A DNA stretch of 51,675 bases from Rhodospirillum sp. UBA1311 (GCA_002307145.1 DBTR01000017.1:501-52175), one strand, 5' to 3'; positions 24,682 to 33,512 are shown, numbered from the stretch's first letter. Numbers and translations are program-made. Notes: generated by a model from the sequence alone, not told the origin.

Positions 24682-25305
24682 TCAGCCCGCGCTTGCGAGG
24701 TTCAGGCCGCGCACCCAGGCGTCGATCTCGCGCCCCGCCGCCGCGCCGCGCGCATAGCCGCCCGAGCCGCCGCGCAGGGCGAGACCCTGGCCGATCGTCG
24801 ACTTCGGGCAGAGGGCGCGGATATCCGCGATGCTGCGGCCGAGGGCGCTGCCTTCGTGGGTGCAGAACGGTACGATCGTCTTGCCCGAGAAGTCGTGGCG
24901 CTCCAGGAATGCGAACATCGCCATCGGCATGGTTCCCCACCAGTTGGGGAAACCGACGAACACCGTGCCGTAGGGGCCGATGTCGGCGACGTCGGAAGCG
25001 AGCGCCGGGCGGAGGTTGGCCTCCAGTTCGCGCTTCGCCTGATCGGTGGTGGCGCGGTAGTCCTCGGGATAGGCGTGGGCGGCCTTGATCTCGGCGAGAT
25101 CTCCTCCGGCCAGTTCCCGGATATGCTCGGCCACCGCGCGGGTGTTGCCGGTACGGGAGTAATAGACGGTCAGGACCTTGCCCGGTTCCAGGGGCAGGGC
25201 CCGCGCGGCGCGCGGCAGCATCGAAGCAAATCCTCCGGTCATCAGGCTCGAAGCGGCGGCTTTCAACAGAGTCCGCCTTGAGGTTGAGGTCTTGGATGCG
25301 AACAT
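24682..25305 (-). CDS. Flavodoxin with twin-arginine-type signal
   Basis: 207-residue flavodoxin-like protein. The N terminus STSRRTLLKAAASSL is a twin-arginine leader, implying export of a folded flavoprotein. The FMN phosphate loop is YYSRTGNTRAVA (about 49-60), and the second flavin loop is VFVGFPNWWGTMPM. This is the YSRTGNT-type flavodoxin family. GGAGAG precedes the start. It follows the MFS gene and precedes the DUF4405 gene with gaps of 4 bases. An exported flavodoxin could take electrons from the membrane partner, but this is inferred. Confidence 0.85.
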   Translation of the reverse strand: MFASKTSTSRRTLLKAAASSLMTGGFASMLPRAARALPLEPGKVLTVYYSRTGNTRAVAEHIRELAGGDLAEIKAAHAYPEDYRATTDQAKRELEANLRPALASDVADIGPYGTVFVGFPNWWGTMPMAMFAFLERHDFSGKTIVPFCTHEGSALGRSIADIRALCPKSTIGQGLALRGGSGGYARGAAAGREIDAWVRGLNLASAG

Positions 25306-25309
25306 GGTT

Positions 25310-26533
25310 TCACTCTCCGGCAGGGCATGTGGCGGCGGATTTGGGGGCGCGGACCAGGGTCATCGAGACGAGGCTGCCGAGGCCGCAAAGGCCGATCACC
25401 CAGCCCATCGGCCAGGGCGTGCCGTCGGCGAACGCGCCGACCAGCCCGGAGCCGAGGATGCCGCTGCCGTATTGAATCGCACCGACCAGGGCGGAAGCCG
25501 CGCCCGCGCGCTCGGGGAATTCGGAGAGCGCGCCTGCGATCGAATTCGCGACGATCAGGCCGTTGACCGACATGAACACGACCAGCGGCAGCACCAGCCC
25601 GGCGAGGCCGCCCCAGCCGCTGTGCGCGGCGGTGGCTACGGCGATGCCGGAACCCGCGGCGGCAATCGCGCCCGCCAACAACATCCGGTCCGGGCCGAAG
25701 CGGAACGCCAGCCGTGCGTTGGCGAGGTTGACCGCCATGATTCCGGCGATGCCGAGGCCGAACAACACGCCGTAGAGCCGCACCGGCACGTGGTAGACGT
25801 CGATGTAGGCGAACGGGCTGCCCGCGATGTAGGCGAACGCCCCCGCGTAGAAGAATCCACCCACCGCCGCGTAGCCCATCAGGCGCGGGTGGCGCAGCAG
25901 GTCGGCGTAGCCGAGCAGGGCGCGGCCGAGGCTTTCAGGATTGCGGCGCTCGGGCGGCAGGGTTTCGGGGAGGCTGAACAGCGCCGCGAGGGTCGCGGCG
26001 CCGATGGCGACAAGGCTCCAGAATACCGCGCGCCAACCGGCCAGGGTGACGATCTCGCCGCCGAGGGACGGCCCGATCAGTGGCGCGATCGCCATTACCG
26101 TGATCAGGGTGGAGAGCATCTGTGCGGCGCGCGGCCCCTGGTAGAGGTCGCGCACCATCGCCCGGGCGAGGACCACGCCCGCGCACGCGCCCACCGCCTG
26201 GACGATCCGCCAGCCGATCATCGCGGTGGCGGAATCGGAGAGGGCGCAGCCCGCCGAGCCCGCGATGAACAACGCGATCCCGACCGCCACGGCGATGCGG
26301 CGGCCGTAGCGGTCGCCGATCGGCCCCCAGAGCAGTTGCCCGAGGCTGAAGCCGACGAGGTAGCCGGTGATGGTGAACTCCATCGCGCCTGCGCCGGCAT
26401 GGAGCGCGCGGCCCATTCCGGGCATCGCGGGCAGGTAGAGGTCGGTCGAGATCGACGCGAATCCCATCAGCGTGCTGAGGATCGCGAGGACGCGCCAACT
26501 GGGCGGCCTCGCGGTTTCGGGTAAAGTGGCCAT
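25310..26533 (-). CDS. MFS transporter, Bcr/CflA drug-resistance family
   Basis: 407-residue 12-helix major facilitator. DLYLPAMPGM in helix 1 is the mark of the Bcr/CflA subgroup. Motif A is GPIGDRYGRR and motif C-like GPSLGG follows in helix 5. Export of a drug or metabolite is the family role. The start overlaps the aldo/keto reductase stop by one base (TGATG). Confidence 0.93.
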   Translation of the reverse strand: MATLPETARPPSWRVLAILSTLMGFASISTDLYLPAMPGMGRALHAGAGAMEFTITGYLVGFSLGQLLWGPIGDRYGRRIAVAVGIALFIAGSAGCALSDSATAMIGWRIVQAVGACAGVVLARAMVRDLYQGPRAAQMLSTLITVMAIAPLIGPSLGGEIVTLAGWRAVFWSLVAIGAATLAALFSLPETLPPERRNPESLGRALLGYADLLRHPRLMGYAAVGGFFYAGAFAYIAGSPFAYIDVYHVPVRLYGVLFGLGIAGIMAVNLANARLAFRFGPDRMLLAGAIAAAGSGIAVATAAHSGWGGLAGLVLPLVVFMSVNGLIVANSIAGALSEFPERAGAASALVGAIQYGSGILGSGLVGAFADGTPWPMGWVIGLCGLGSLVSMTLVRAPKSAATCPAGE

Positions 26534-27516
26534 CAGCGGTCGACGTGCGCTTGCGAGGCGGCGGGGTAGCGCGCGCCCTCGATTTTGATCTCGGCGAGCG
26601 CCGCTTCGATCTTTGCAAGGTCGGCGGCGTCGAGGGCGACTTCGGTGCTGGCGGTATTTTCTTCGAGGCGGTGGAGTTTGGTGGTGCCGGGGATCGGCAC
26701 GATCCAGGGCTTCTGCGCCAGCAGCCAGGCGAGCGCGATCTGCGCCTTGGTCGCGCCCTTGGCGGCGGCGAGGGCGTCAATCGCCGCGAGCAGGCCGAGG
26801 TTGGCCTTGCGCGCGTCTTCGCTGAAGCGCGGCACGACGTTGCGGTAGTCGTCCTTGGCGAAGGTGGTGGCGGCGTCGATGGTGCCGGTGAGGAAGCCCT
26901 TGCCGAGCGGGCTGAACGGCACGAAGCCGATGCCGAGTTCCTCAAGAACCGGAAGGATCGCCTCTTCCGGCTCGCGCCACCACAGCGAATATTCGCTCTG
27001 CAGCGCCGCCACCGGCTGCACCGCGTGGGCGCGGCGGATGTTGGCGACGCCCGCTTCCGACATGCCGAAGGCGCGCACCTTGCCGGCCGCGATCAGGTCC
27101 TTGACGGTCCCGGCGACATCCTCGATCGGCGTCTCCTTGTCGACGCGATGCTGGTAGAGGAGGTCGATATGATCGGTGCCGAGGCGCTTGAGCGAGGCGT
27201 CGACCACAGTGCGGATGTGTTCGGGACGGCTGTCGGGGGTGGTGCGGCCGGGGCCTGCGAGATAGCCGAACTTGGTGGCGATCACCACCTGGTCGCGCAT
27301 CGGCGCGAGCGCCTCGCCGACGATCTCCTCGTTGGTGAAGGGACCGTAGGCTTCGGCGGTGTCGAAGAAGGTGATGCCGCGGTCGAAGGCCTGGCGAAGC
27401 AGGGCGACGGCGTCGGTCTTGGCCATCGGTTGGCCGTAGGCGAAGTTCAGGCCCATGCAGCCGAAGCCGAGGGCCGAGACTTCGAGGCCGCTGTTTCCGA
27501 GTTTGCGCATCTGCAT
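26533..27516 (-). CDS. Aldo/keto reductase
   Basis: 327-residue NADPH-dependent AKR (YajO/AKR13-like). The catalytic tetrad is intact: Asp52, Tyr57, Lys82, His123 (FFDTAEAYGPF, VIATKFGY, LLYQHRVD). The C-terminal cofactor segment VPIPGTTKLHRLEENT is present. First gene of the six-gene accessory operon and divergent from a LysR gene; the 109-base gap contains the ATTAG/CTAAT repeat shared with locus 2. AAGGA supports the start at 27516; the ATG at 27510 is possible. Two fragments of a closely similar gene lie at 35.3 and 39.8 kb. Confidence 0.95.
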   Translation of the reverse strand: MQMRKLGNSGLEVSALGFGCMGLNFAYGQPMAKTDAVALLRQAFDRGITFFDTAEAYGPFTNEEIVGEALAPMRDQVVIATKFGYLAGPGRTTPDSRPEHIRTVVDASLKRLGTDHIDLLYQHRVDKETPIEDVAGTVKDLIAAGKVRAFGMSEAGVANIRRAHAVQPVAALQSEYSLWWREPEEAILPVLEELGIGFVPFSPLGKGFLTGTIDAATTFAKDDYRNVVPRFSEDARKANLGLLAAIDALAAAKGATKAQIALAWLLAQKPWIVPIPGTTKLHRLEENTASTEVALDAADLAKIEAALAEIKIEGARYPAASQAHVDR

Positions 27517-27581
27517 TTCGAGTATCCTTCCTGCGATGGCGTTGATTGCAGGCGATAACCTAAGGCTCGCGCGGGCTGGGG

Positions 27582-27627
27582 ATTAGATGGTATAAACGGC
27601 ATGTACTTATGAGTGAGGCTCACTAAT
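27582..27627. promoter_or_regulatory. Putative LysR-type control region 1 (ATTAG-N36-CTAAT) with -10 element
   Basis: ATTAG (27582-27586) and CTAAT (27623-27627) form an inverted pair across 36 bases. The second arm overlaps the lysR start codon. A -10-like TATAAA begins 9 bases after the start of the first arm. The promoter-side block GATTAG-x-TG-x-TA-x-AA is the same as in front of the second lysR. Likely operator for divergent control of lysR and the aldo/keto reductase operon. Confidence 0.5.
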
Positions 27628-28519
27628 GTCGCGCGCCAACGTCAACGACCTGCTCGCCTTCCTCGCCGTGGCGCGGGAGCGGAGCTTTACCCGTGCGGCG
27701 GCGCAACTGGGCGTCTCCCAGTCCGCGCTCAGCCACACGGTGCGTGGGCTGGAGGAACGCCTCGGGATTCGGCTGCTGTCGCGCACCACGCGCAGCGTCG
27801 CCCCGACCGAGGCGGGCGAGCGCCTGTTGCGCACCGTCGGCCCGCGCTTCGAGGAAATCGACGCGGAACTCGCGAGCCTGAACGAACTCAGGGAAAAACC
27901 GGCGGGGACGATCCGGATCAACGCGGGCGAGCATGCGGCAATCTCGGTTCTCTGGCCCAAGCTCGAAGGGTTCCTGCCCGAGTATCCCGACATCAAGGTC
28001 GAGATCGTCGTCGACAACGCCTTCACCGACATCGTCACCGAACGCTACGACGCGGGCGTGCGCCTGGGCGAGCAACTGGAGAAGGACATGGTCGCGGTGC
28101 GCATCGGTCCGGGGCTCCGGATGGCTGTGGTCGGAGCGCCTTCGTATTTCGCCCGTCATGCACCGCCCGAGGTGCCGCAGGATCTTACCCGCCACACCTG
28201 CATCAACCTCCGCCTGCCCACCTACGGTGGCCTCTACGCCTGGGAATTCGAGAAGAACGGTCACGCGCTGCGGGTCGCGGTCGAGGGTCAGCTGGTGTTC
28301 AACACCATCGGCCTCAGGGTCAGCGCGGCGTTGGCGGGAATGGGTCTTGCGTGCCTCGCCGAGGATCAGGTCCTGCCCTGGATCGCCGAGGGCAGGCTGG
28401 TCCGGGTACTGGAGGACTGGTGCCCGACCTATTCGGGCTACCACCTTTATTATCCCAGCCGCCGACAATCCTCCCCGGCGTTCGCGCTGCTGGTGGAGGC
28501 GCTGCGCTACCGGGGCTGA
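27626..28519 (+). CDS. LysR-family regulator 1 (accessory locus 1)
   Basis: 297-residue LysR-type regulator with an N-terminal winged helix-turn-helix (SFTRAAAQLGVSQSALSHTV, about 20-39) and a periplasmic-binding-like effector domain (about 92-295). LPTYGGLYAWEFEKNGH and LEDWCPTYSGYHLYYPSRR near the end mark the subgroup that commonly stands next to aldo/keto reductases. It is divergent from the six-gene operon and probably controls it. By eye roughly 70% identical to the LysR at 35.4 kb along its whole length, so the two are recent paralogs. Effector unknown; electrophiles or quinones would fit the enzymes controlled. Confidence 0.94.
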   Translation: MSRANVNDLLAFLAVARERSFTRAAAQLGVSQSALSHTVRGLEERLGIRLLSRTTRSVAPTEAGERLLRTVGPRFEEIDAELASLNELREKPAGTIRINAGEHAAISVLWPKLEGFLPEYPDIKVEIVVDNAFTDIVTERYDAGVRLGEQLEKDMVAVRIGPGLRMAVVGAPSYFARHAPPEVPQDLTRHTCINLRLPTYGGLYAWEFEKNGHALRVAVEGQLVFNTIGLRVSAALAGMGLACLAEDQVLPWIAEGRLVRVLEDWCPTYSGYHLYYPSRRQSSPAFALLVEALRYRG

Positions 28520-28729
28520 GGCGTTTTTTGGCTTTGCGATGGCCGGAGCGCGGTGTTAAGACTCATTCCCATGACCGACGTCACCTTCGCCCCGCTGAAA
28601 GGCTATTGGCGCTTCCGTTAGGAAGCGGCCGACGTCATCGTTTGTGACCAACGCCGCCGTGTTCGGGCGGGCAGGTCACATTCAGCGATCCCAACTCATC
28701 CGACGCGGCGGCCTTCAAGAGAGAAGGCC

Positions 28730-29254
28730 ATGATCCCTCGTCTTGTCCCGATCCTGACGCGCCGCTGCCGCGTCAGCCCGCTCAGTCCCGGCGACGCGCC
28801 CGCGCTTGCCGCGATTACCGACGCGTCCGTCACCGCCCGCGTCCATTTCCTCCCCCAGCCGTTCACCCCGGCCGACGCTCTCGCATTGATCGAGGGCGGC
28901 AAGGGCGGCCATCGCTTCCACGGCGTGTGGGCGCGCGAGGGGGCGGACCTCCTCGGCGTGATCGGCGTCAATCCGAAGGGGAACTACGTGATCGAGGTCG
29001 GCTATTGGTTTGCCGCGCCTGCGCGCGGGCAGGGGCTGGCCGCCGAGGCGGTGGAGGCGACGCTCGCCGCGCTCGCGGACCGCAACCCGCAATGCCGCAT
29101 CGTCGCCGAATGCCGCCCGGACAACCGTCGCTCGCAGCACCTGCTGGAGCGGGTCGGCTTCCACGCCACCGGCGCGCCCGGCGAACGCCCCGGCCGGATG
29201 CTGTTCGCCTGGGCGGCGCAGTCGCCGTCGAGCTATCGCTTCGACGTTTGCTAG
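28730..29254 (+). CDS. GNAT-family N-acetyltransferase (RimJ-like)
   Basis: 174-residue acetyltransferase. The acetyl-CoA loop appears as APARGQGLAAEAVEATLAA (about 97-115, R/Q-x-x-G-x-G/A motif) and the C-terminal block AECRPDNRRSQHLLERVGF is the conserved GNAT motif B. AGAGAAGG lies just before the ATG. Its last 4 bases overlap the convergent histidine kinase gene. Substrate unknown. The 210 bases before it hold only a 16-codon frame and no recognisable element. Confidence 0.88.
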   Translation: MIPRLVPILTRRCRVSPLSPGDAPALAAITDASVTARVHFLPQPFTPADALALIEGGKGGHRFHGVWAREGADLLGVIGVNPKGNYVIEVGYWFAAPARGQGLAAEAVEATLAALADRNPQCRIVAECRPDNRRSQHLLERVGFHATGAPGERPGRMLFAWAAQSPSSYRFDVC

Positions 29255-30627
29255 GGTCGCGCCGGTAGGGTCATCTGTGCGAGCAGGCCGGGATCGGCGT
29301 CGGCGAGGGTGAGCATGCCGCCATGCAGGTGCGCCACCGCCGCCACCAGGCTCAAGCCCAGCCCGACGCCCGGCAGGCCCTGGCTCGCCTTGCCGCGATA
29401 GAAGCGTTCGACCACTCGCGTCTTTTCGGCGTCCGGGATGCCGGGGCCGGTGTCGGCGACGCTGGCGACGACGCGGCGGTCGTCGGCGCGGGCGAGGCCG
29501 AGGATCACCCTGCCGCCCGCCGGGCAATACTTGACCGCATTGTCGACGAGGTTGCCGAGTGCCTGGGCGAGCAGGAACGGGTCGCCTTCGACCGCGAAGC
29601 CGGTTCCTGCGTCGAGGCGGAAGGCGACGCCCTTGTCTTCGGCCAGCGGCGCGTAAAGTTCGGCGACCTCCGCCGCGATCTCTTCCAGGCGGACCTCGCG
29701 GAAGCCCGAGAGGCGCGAGCCGGAATCGATCTCCGCCAGCCGCAGCAGGGCGTTGAACACGCCGATCACGCGATCGAGATCGGCGACCGCTTCGCCGATT
29801 TCGCCGAACGTCGCTTCCGGCGCGGGGCGGGCGCGCAGCAGGGATTCGAGCCGTCCGCGCAGCTCGGCGAGGGGCGTGCGCAGGTCGTGCGCTACCGCGT
29901 TCGACGAGCTCCGAACGCCTTCGACGAGGATCTCGATCTGTTGCAGCATGCGGTTGATGGTCTGCGCGAGGCGGTCGAACTCGTCGGAGGAATCGCGGGT
30001 CGGCAGGCGCTTCGAAAGGTCGCCGTGGATGATCGCTTCGGTGGTGAGATGAATCGCGTCGACCCGACCGAGAACCGCGCGGCGCACCAGGAGCCCGCCG
30101 CCGATCGCCAACACCGCCGCCACCGCCGCCGCCCAGCCGAGGGCGTCGACGATCGCCTGCCGGATCGCCTCGCGGTCCTCGACGTCGCGCCCGACCAGGA
30201 GGTTGAAGCCCGAGGGCAGCGCGACGTAGAGGATGCGGGTGGCGTGGAGCTGGTTGCGGGTGGTGAGCCGGGTCTGGTGCCAGCCGGTCTCGCCGCCGAT
30301 GTCGAGCGGCCACGCGCCGAGGTTGCCCGCGAGCGGCGTCAGCGCCGGGTCGGTGAGCAGGTAGATCGCGCGGGCGTCCTCCGCCCTGCCGACCCGCTCG
30401 TTGATCGCCTCGATCGCGCCGAGCAGGCCGAAGTCGCGCAGCCGGTCGCCGATCGCGCGGGTGTCGGCGAGGATCACCGCGTTGACCTCGCGGTCGAGGT
30501 AGGCGGCGGTGCGCCACCAGAGGAAGCCGACGAGCAGCAGCGACGACAGCACGAACACCGTCGCGTAGCCGATCGCGAGCCGTACCGCGGTGGAGCGGAA
30601 GAGCCTGAGGCCGATGCCCCTAGTCAT
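29251..30627 (-). CDS. Sensor histidine kinase
   Basis: 458-residue membrane kinase. TM1 is at about 14-37, a periplasmic sensor of about 125 residues follows, TM2 is at about 163-182, then HAMP (about 183-235). The phosphoacceptor is His247 in VAHDLRTPLAELR. The ATP-binding domain has N box NLVDNAVKYCP, G1 DTGPGIP, F box RFYRG and G2 VGLGLSLVAA. It overlaps the response regulator gene by 8 bases, forming one two-component system. The neighbouring htrA gene suggests an envelope-stress input. Confidence 0.94.
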   Translation of the reverse strand: MTRGIGLRLFRSTAVRLAIGYATVFVLSSLLLVGFLWWRTAAYLDREVNAVILADTRAIGDRLRDFGLLGAIEAINERVGRAEDARAIYLLTDPALTPLAGNLGAWPLDIGGETGWHQTRLTTRNQLHATRILYVALPSGFNLLVGRDVEDREAIRQAIVDALGWAAAVAAVLAIGGGLLVRRAVLGRVDAIHLTTEAIIHGDLSKRLPTRDSSDEFDRLAQTINRMLQQIEILVEGVRSSSNAVAHDLRTPLAELRGRLESLLRARPAPEATFGEIGEAVADLDRVIGVFNALLRLAEIDSGSRLSGFREVRLEEIAAEVAELYAPLAEDKGVAFRLDAGTGFAVEGDPFLLAQALGNLVDNAVKYCPAGGRVILGLARADDRRVVASVADTGPGIPDAEKTRVVERFYRGKASQGLPGVGLGLSLVAAVAHLHGGMLTLADADPGLLAQMTLPARP

Positions 30628-31300
30628 TCGCGTCGAGCCGGTAGCCGACTCCCCGCAGGGTGTGGAGCAGGGGCTTGCCGAAGGGCGCGTCGATCTTCTG
30701 GCGCAGTTTGCTGATGTGGACGTCGATGACGTTGGTCTGGGGGTCGAAGTGGTACTCCCAGACGTTTTCCAGGAGCATGGTGCGGGTCACCACCTGCCCG
30801 GCGTGGCGCATCAGGTATTCGAGCAGGGCGAACTCGCGCGGCTGCAGCGAAATCGGCTGACCGTCGCGGTTCACCTTGCGCGACAACAGGTCCATGCGCA
30901 GATCGGCGACGGCGAGGGTGGTTTCCGCCTCGTTGCCGCGCGCGCGACGCGCCAGGGCTTCGAGCCGCGCGGAAAGCTCGCCAAAGGCGAACGGCTTGAC
31001 CAGGTAGTCGTCGCCGCCTGCGCGCAGGCCGTTGATCCGGTCGTCGACCTCGGCGAGCGCGCTCAGGATCAGGATCGGCGTGGTGTTGCCGGTCTTGCGC
31101 AGCGCCGCGATGATCGCGAGGCCGTCGATGCCGCCGGGCAGCATGCGGTCGAGAATCATCACGTCGTAGGTCTGGGTGGTGGCGAGGAACAGACCGTCGC
31201 GGCCGTTGTCGGCGTGGTCGACGGCGTGGCCGCCTTCGCGCAATCCGTTGCAGACGAAGGTCGCAACGCGCTCGGTGTCCTCGACCAGGAGAATCTTCAT
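30620..31300 (-). CDS. OmpR-family response regulator
   Basis: 226-residue regulator. The receiver has the acidic pair Glu7/Asp8, phosphoacceptor Asp51 (MILDRMLPG) and conserved Lys in LVKPFAF. The C-terminal winged helix is visible in LQPREFALLEYLMRHAG and the recognition segment VIDVHISKLRQKID. Coupled to the kinase gene. Direct TTCA-type repeats with 11-base period in front of htrA are a plausible target. Confidence 0.95.
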   Translation of the reverse strand: MKILLVEDTERVATFVCNGLREGGHAVDHADNGRDGLFLATTQTYDVMILDRMLPGGIDGLAIIAALRKTGNTTPILILSALAEVDDRINGLRAGGDDYLVKPFAFGELSARLEALARRARGNEAETTLAVADLRMDLLSRKVNRDGQPISLQPREFALLEYLMRHAGQVVTRTMLLENVWEYHFDPQTNVIDVHISKLRQKIDAPFGKPLLHTLRGVGYRLDAND

Positions 31301-31357
31301 CGTGCCTCACAAAGTCGCTCGGGGCGGCCGACGCATCAACCGCCCCGCCCGCCGAAC

Positions 31358-32827
31358 TCAACCTTGGGCGAGTTCGAGCGCGATATAATAAGTCGTGCCG
31401 TTGCGCGAGACCAGCAGGGGGATCGCCTCCTTCTTCGCATGTTCGGCGTCGTGGATGCGGGAGGCCACCGCCTTCGGCGTCGAGACCGCCGCGCCGCTCA
31501 CCCGCACGATCACGTCGCCGGGGCGGATGCCGCTCTCCGCCGCGCGGCTGCCCGGCGAAACCTCGGCGACCACTACGCCCTTGACCGAATCGTCGATGCC
31601 GAGGGCGGAACGTCCCTCGGCATCGAGAGGGGCGAGCGCCATGCCGACCGAGCCGTCCTCGGTGTTCTGACCGGCGTCGGCGGTCTTGTCCTGCTTGGCG
31701 ATCCGCACCGCCACCGTACGCTCGTGGCCGTCGCGCCAGATCGTCAGCTTGGCGGTGTCGTCGGCCTTGGTGTTGGCCACCGCCACGGCGAGATCGCGCG
31801 GCGTCTTGATCTGGGTGTCGCCGTAGGCGGTGATCACGTCGCCCTGCTGCAGCTCGGCCTTGGCGGCAGGGGAGTCGGGCAGCACGTCGTCGATCAGCAC
31901 GCCTTCATTCTTCGGCAGGCCGACCGCCTTGGCGAGCGCCTCGGTCATCGGTTGCATCTGCACGCCGAGCCAGCCGCGCTCGACCGAGCCGTGCTCGCGC
32001 AACTGCGCCACCACCTGCGCGGCGAGGTTGGAGGGGATGGCGAAGCCGATGCCGACGCTGCCGCCGTTGGGCGAATAGATCGCGGAATCGATGCCGACCA
32101 CCTGCCCCGACTGATTGAACAGCGGCCCGCCCGAATTGCCGGGGTTGATCGGCGCGTCGATCTGGAGGAAGTCGTCGTAGGGCCCGGCGTTGATGTTGCG
32201 ACCGTGCGCCGAGACGATCCCGGCGGTGACGGTGCCGCCGAGGCCGAAGGGATTGCCAACCGCGATCACCCAGTCGCCGACGTTCTCCTTCGCCGAGTTG
32301 CCGAAGGCGACATAGGGCAGGGGCTTGTCGGCATCGATCTTGAGCAGCGCCAGGTCGGTCTTGGTGTCGCGGCCGATCAGCTTGGCCGGGTGGCTGGTGC
32401 CGTCGTCGAGGGTGACGGTGATCTTGTGCGCGCCGTCGACGACATGGTTGTTGGTGACGATGTAGCCCGCCGGATCGACGAGGAAGCCCGAGCCGAGCGC
32501 ATGCTCGGGGGCCGCATCCTGGTGCCGATGCTGCTCGAAGAACTGCCGGAACATGTCGGGGAACGGGAAGTCGGGCGGCAACTGCGGCGCCTGCTGCGCG
32601 TCGGCGTGCTTCGGGGTTTCGGTGGTGGCGATGTTGACCACCGCAGGCTTCACCTTGGTCACCAGTTCGGAGAAGCCCGCCGGATTGGCGACCGGGGCGA
32701 GTTGCAATGGGGCGGGAGTGGCGGCGGTATCCGCGAAGGCCGCGCCGCTCAGGAGGCTGCCCGCGAGCAGGGCAGCGGCGAAGGCGGAACCGCGCCGGTG
32801 AAGGTGGTTGTTCTGCGATCGTGCCAT
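31358..32827 (-). CDS. degP: DegP/HtrA-type periplasmic serine protease
   Basis: 489-residue Do-family protease and chaperone. Signal peptide (about 1-32), protease domain with the triad His128 (TNNHVV), Asp158 (KTDLAL) and Ser232 (NPGNSGGPL), then two PDZ domains (about 285-370 and 395-480). The loop rich in His, Gln and Pro at 73-107 is the LA-loop region. The start at 32827 is chosen because AAGGA stands 7 bases upstream; an ATG 10 codons earlier is less likely. It is followed by the two-component genes in the same direction, a common arrangement in which the system controls htrA under envelope stress. Confidence 0.94.
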   Translation of the reverse strand: MARSQNNHLHRRGSAFAAALLAGSLLSGAAFADTAATPAPLQLAPVANPAGFSELVTKVKPAVVNIATTETPKHADAQQAPQLPPDFPFPDMFRQFFEQHRHQDAAPEHALGSGFLVDPAGYIVTNNHVVDGAHKITVTLDDGTSHPAKLIGRDTKTDLALLKIDADKPLPYVAFGNSAKENVGDWVIAVGNPFGLGGTVTAGIVSAHGRNINAGPYDDFLQIDAPINPGNSGGPLFNQSGQVVGIDSAIYSPNGGSVGIGFAIPSNLAAQVVAQLREHGSVERGWLGVQMQPMTEALAKAVGLPKNEGVLIDDVLPDSPAAKAELQQGDVITAYGDTQIKTPRDLAVAVANTKADDTAKLTIWRDGHERTVAVRIAKQDKTADAGQNTEDGSVGMALAPLDAEGRSALGIDDSVKGVVVAEVSPGSRAAESGIRPGDVIVRVSGAAVSTPKAVASRIHDAEHAKKEAIPLLVSRNGTTYYIALELAQG

Positions 32828-32891
32828 GTTGGTATCCTTTCGGTTGGGCGAATTCATGGCGTAGAGATAGGACGCAGCGGCTCTTCCAAGG

Positions 32892-32918
32892 CTGAACGGA
32901 AGATGAATTAAAATTAAT
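32892..32918 (-). promoter_or_regulatory. Possible response-regulator repeats upstream of htrA
   Basis: On the minus strand, TTCAT (32907-32903) and TTCAG (32896-32892) are spaced by exactly 11 bases and preceded by TTAATTTTAA. Direct half-sites with one-turn spacing in an AT-rich island are the usual OmpR-family pattern. The element lies in the 302-base gap between divergent htrA and the small secreted gene at 33130. The rest of that gap shows no gene. Assignment to the adjacent regulator is inferred. Confidence 0.35.
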
Positions 32919-33129
32919 GGAAGTCTGAGGCGCCACGCAACCGCCAGGAGACGAAGGCAGATTGCCGATTTTAGCGCGACAACTCAGGTGCGCGCAGGTT
33001 TCGTGGTGTCGGCATCGGAATTATGTCTTCGCCGTATTGGAAAAGTACTGGTCTGGAGCGCGGGTCGATCCGGCTCGCGCGGGCCGCTCTCATCCCCGCC
33101 GGATCGCCCGCCGGGGCAAGGAGGTTGCA

Positions 33130-33417
33130 ATGAAGCACTACGTTCTGAATGCGGTGGCGATCGTCGGACTTCTGGCCGGCACTCCGGCCTATGCGGCCGC
33201 CGCCAAGCCCGCCGTCCATCCCGCCCAGGTTTCCGCCTGCACCCAGGCGATCGGCAAGAGCGACAGGGCCCTCGCCGCATCGAAGGCTTCGTCCGAGGAC
33301 ATCGCCATGGCCTGGCAGCACATGGACGCCGCCCAGCAGGCGCGGAAGGCGCATCAGGCTTCCGCCTGCGTCAGCGAGAGCCAGGCGGCGCTGAAGCTGC
33401 TCGGAACCCGGATGTGA
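33130..33417 (+). CDS. Small secreted two-cysteine protein of unknown function
   Basis: 95-residue protein with a clean Sec signal peptide (cleavage near AYA-A, residue 22) and a mature part of about 70 residues. That part is predicted to be two or three helices rich in Ala, Gln and Lys. The two cysteines stand in matching contexts (VSACTQA and ASACVSE) near both ends, suggesting one disulfide closing a helical hairpin. A strong AAGGAGG precedes the ATG. It is divergent from htrA and may share its control region. No family recognised; a periplasmic stress or chaperone-like role is only a guess from context. Confidence 0.75.
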   Translation: MKHYVLNAVAIVGLLAGTPAYAAAAKPAVHPAQVSACTQAIGKSDRALAASKASSEDIAMAWQHMDAAQQARKAHQASACVSESQAALKLLGTRM

Positions 33418-33424
33418 AGGCGTT

Positions 33425-33451
33425 CCGTCGGCGGCGCGCAGCCGCCGGCGG
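33425..33451 (+). terminator. Hairpin after the small secreted gene
   Basis: CCGTCGGCGGC pairs with GCCGCCGGCGG (11 bp with one G-U) around loop GCGCA, 8 bases after the stop. There is no T-tract, so it may act as a mRNA end stabiliser rather than a strong terminator. Confidence 0.45.
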
Positions 33452-33512
33452 ATTGATGAATCGAATGGGTTCGCTGTAGTCTGGTGCGGAACCCCGCGAT
33501 GGAGCCGCGCCG

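Noticed and set aside
28571..28621. 16-codon frame MTDVTFAPLKGYWRFR between lysR 1 and the GNAT gene
   Set aside because: No clear ribosome binding site, and no attenuator structure or recognised leader function; chance frame more likely.
30590..32911. Plus-strand frame of 773 codons opposite the two-component and htrA genes
   Set aside because: It is antisense to three fully supported genes and has no domain features.
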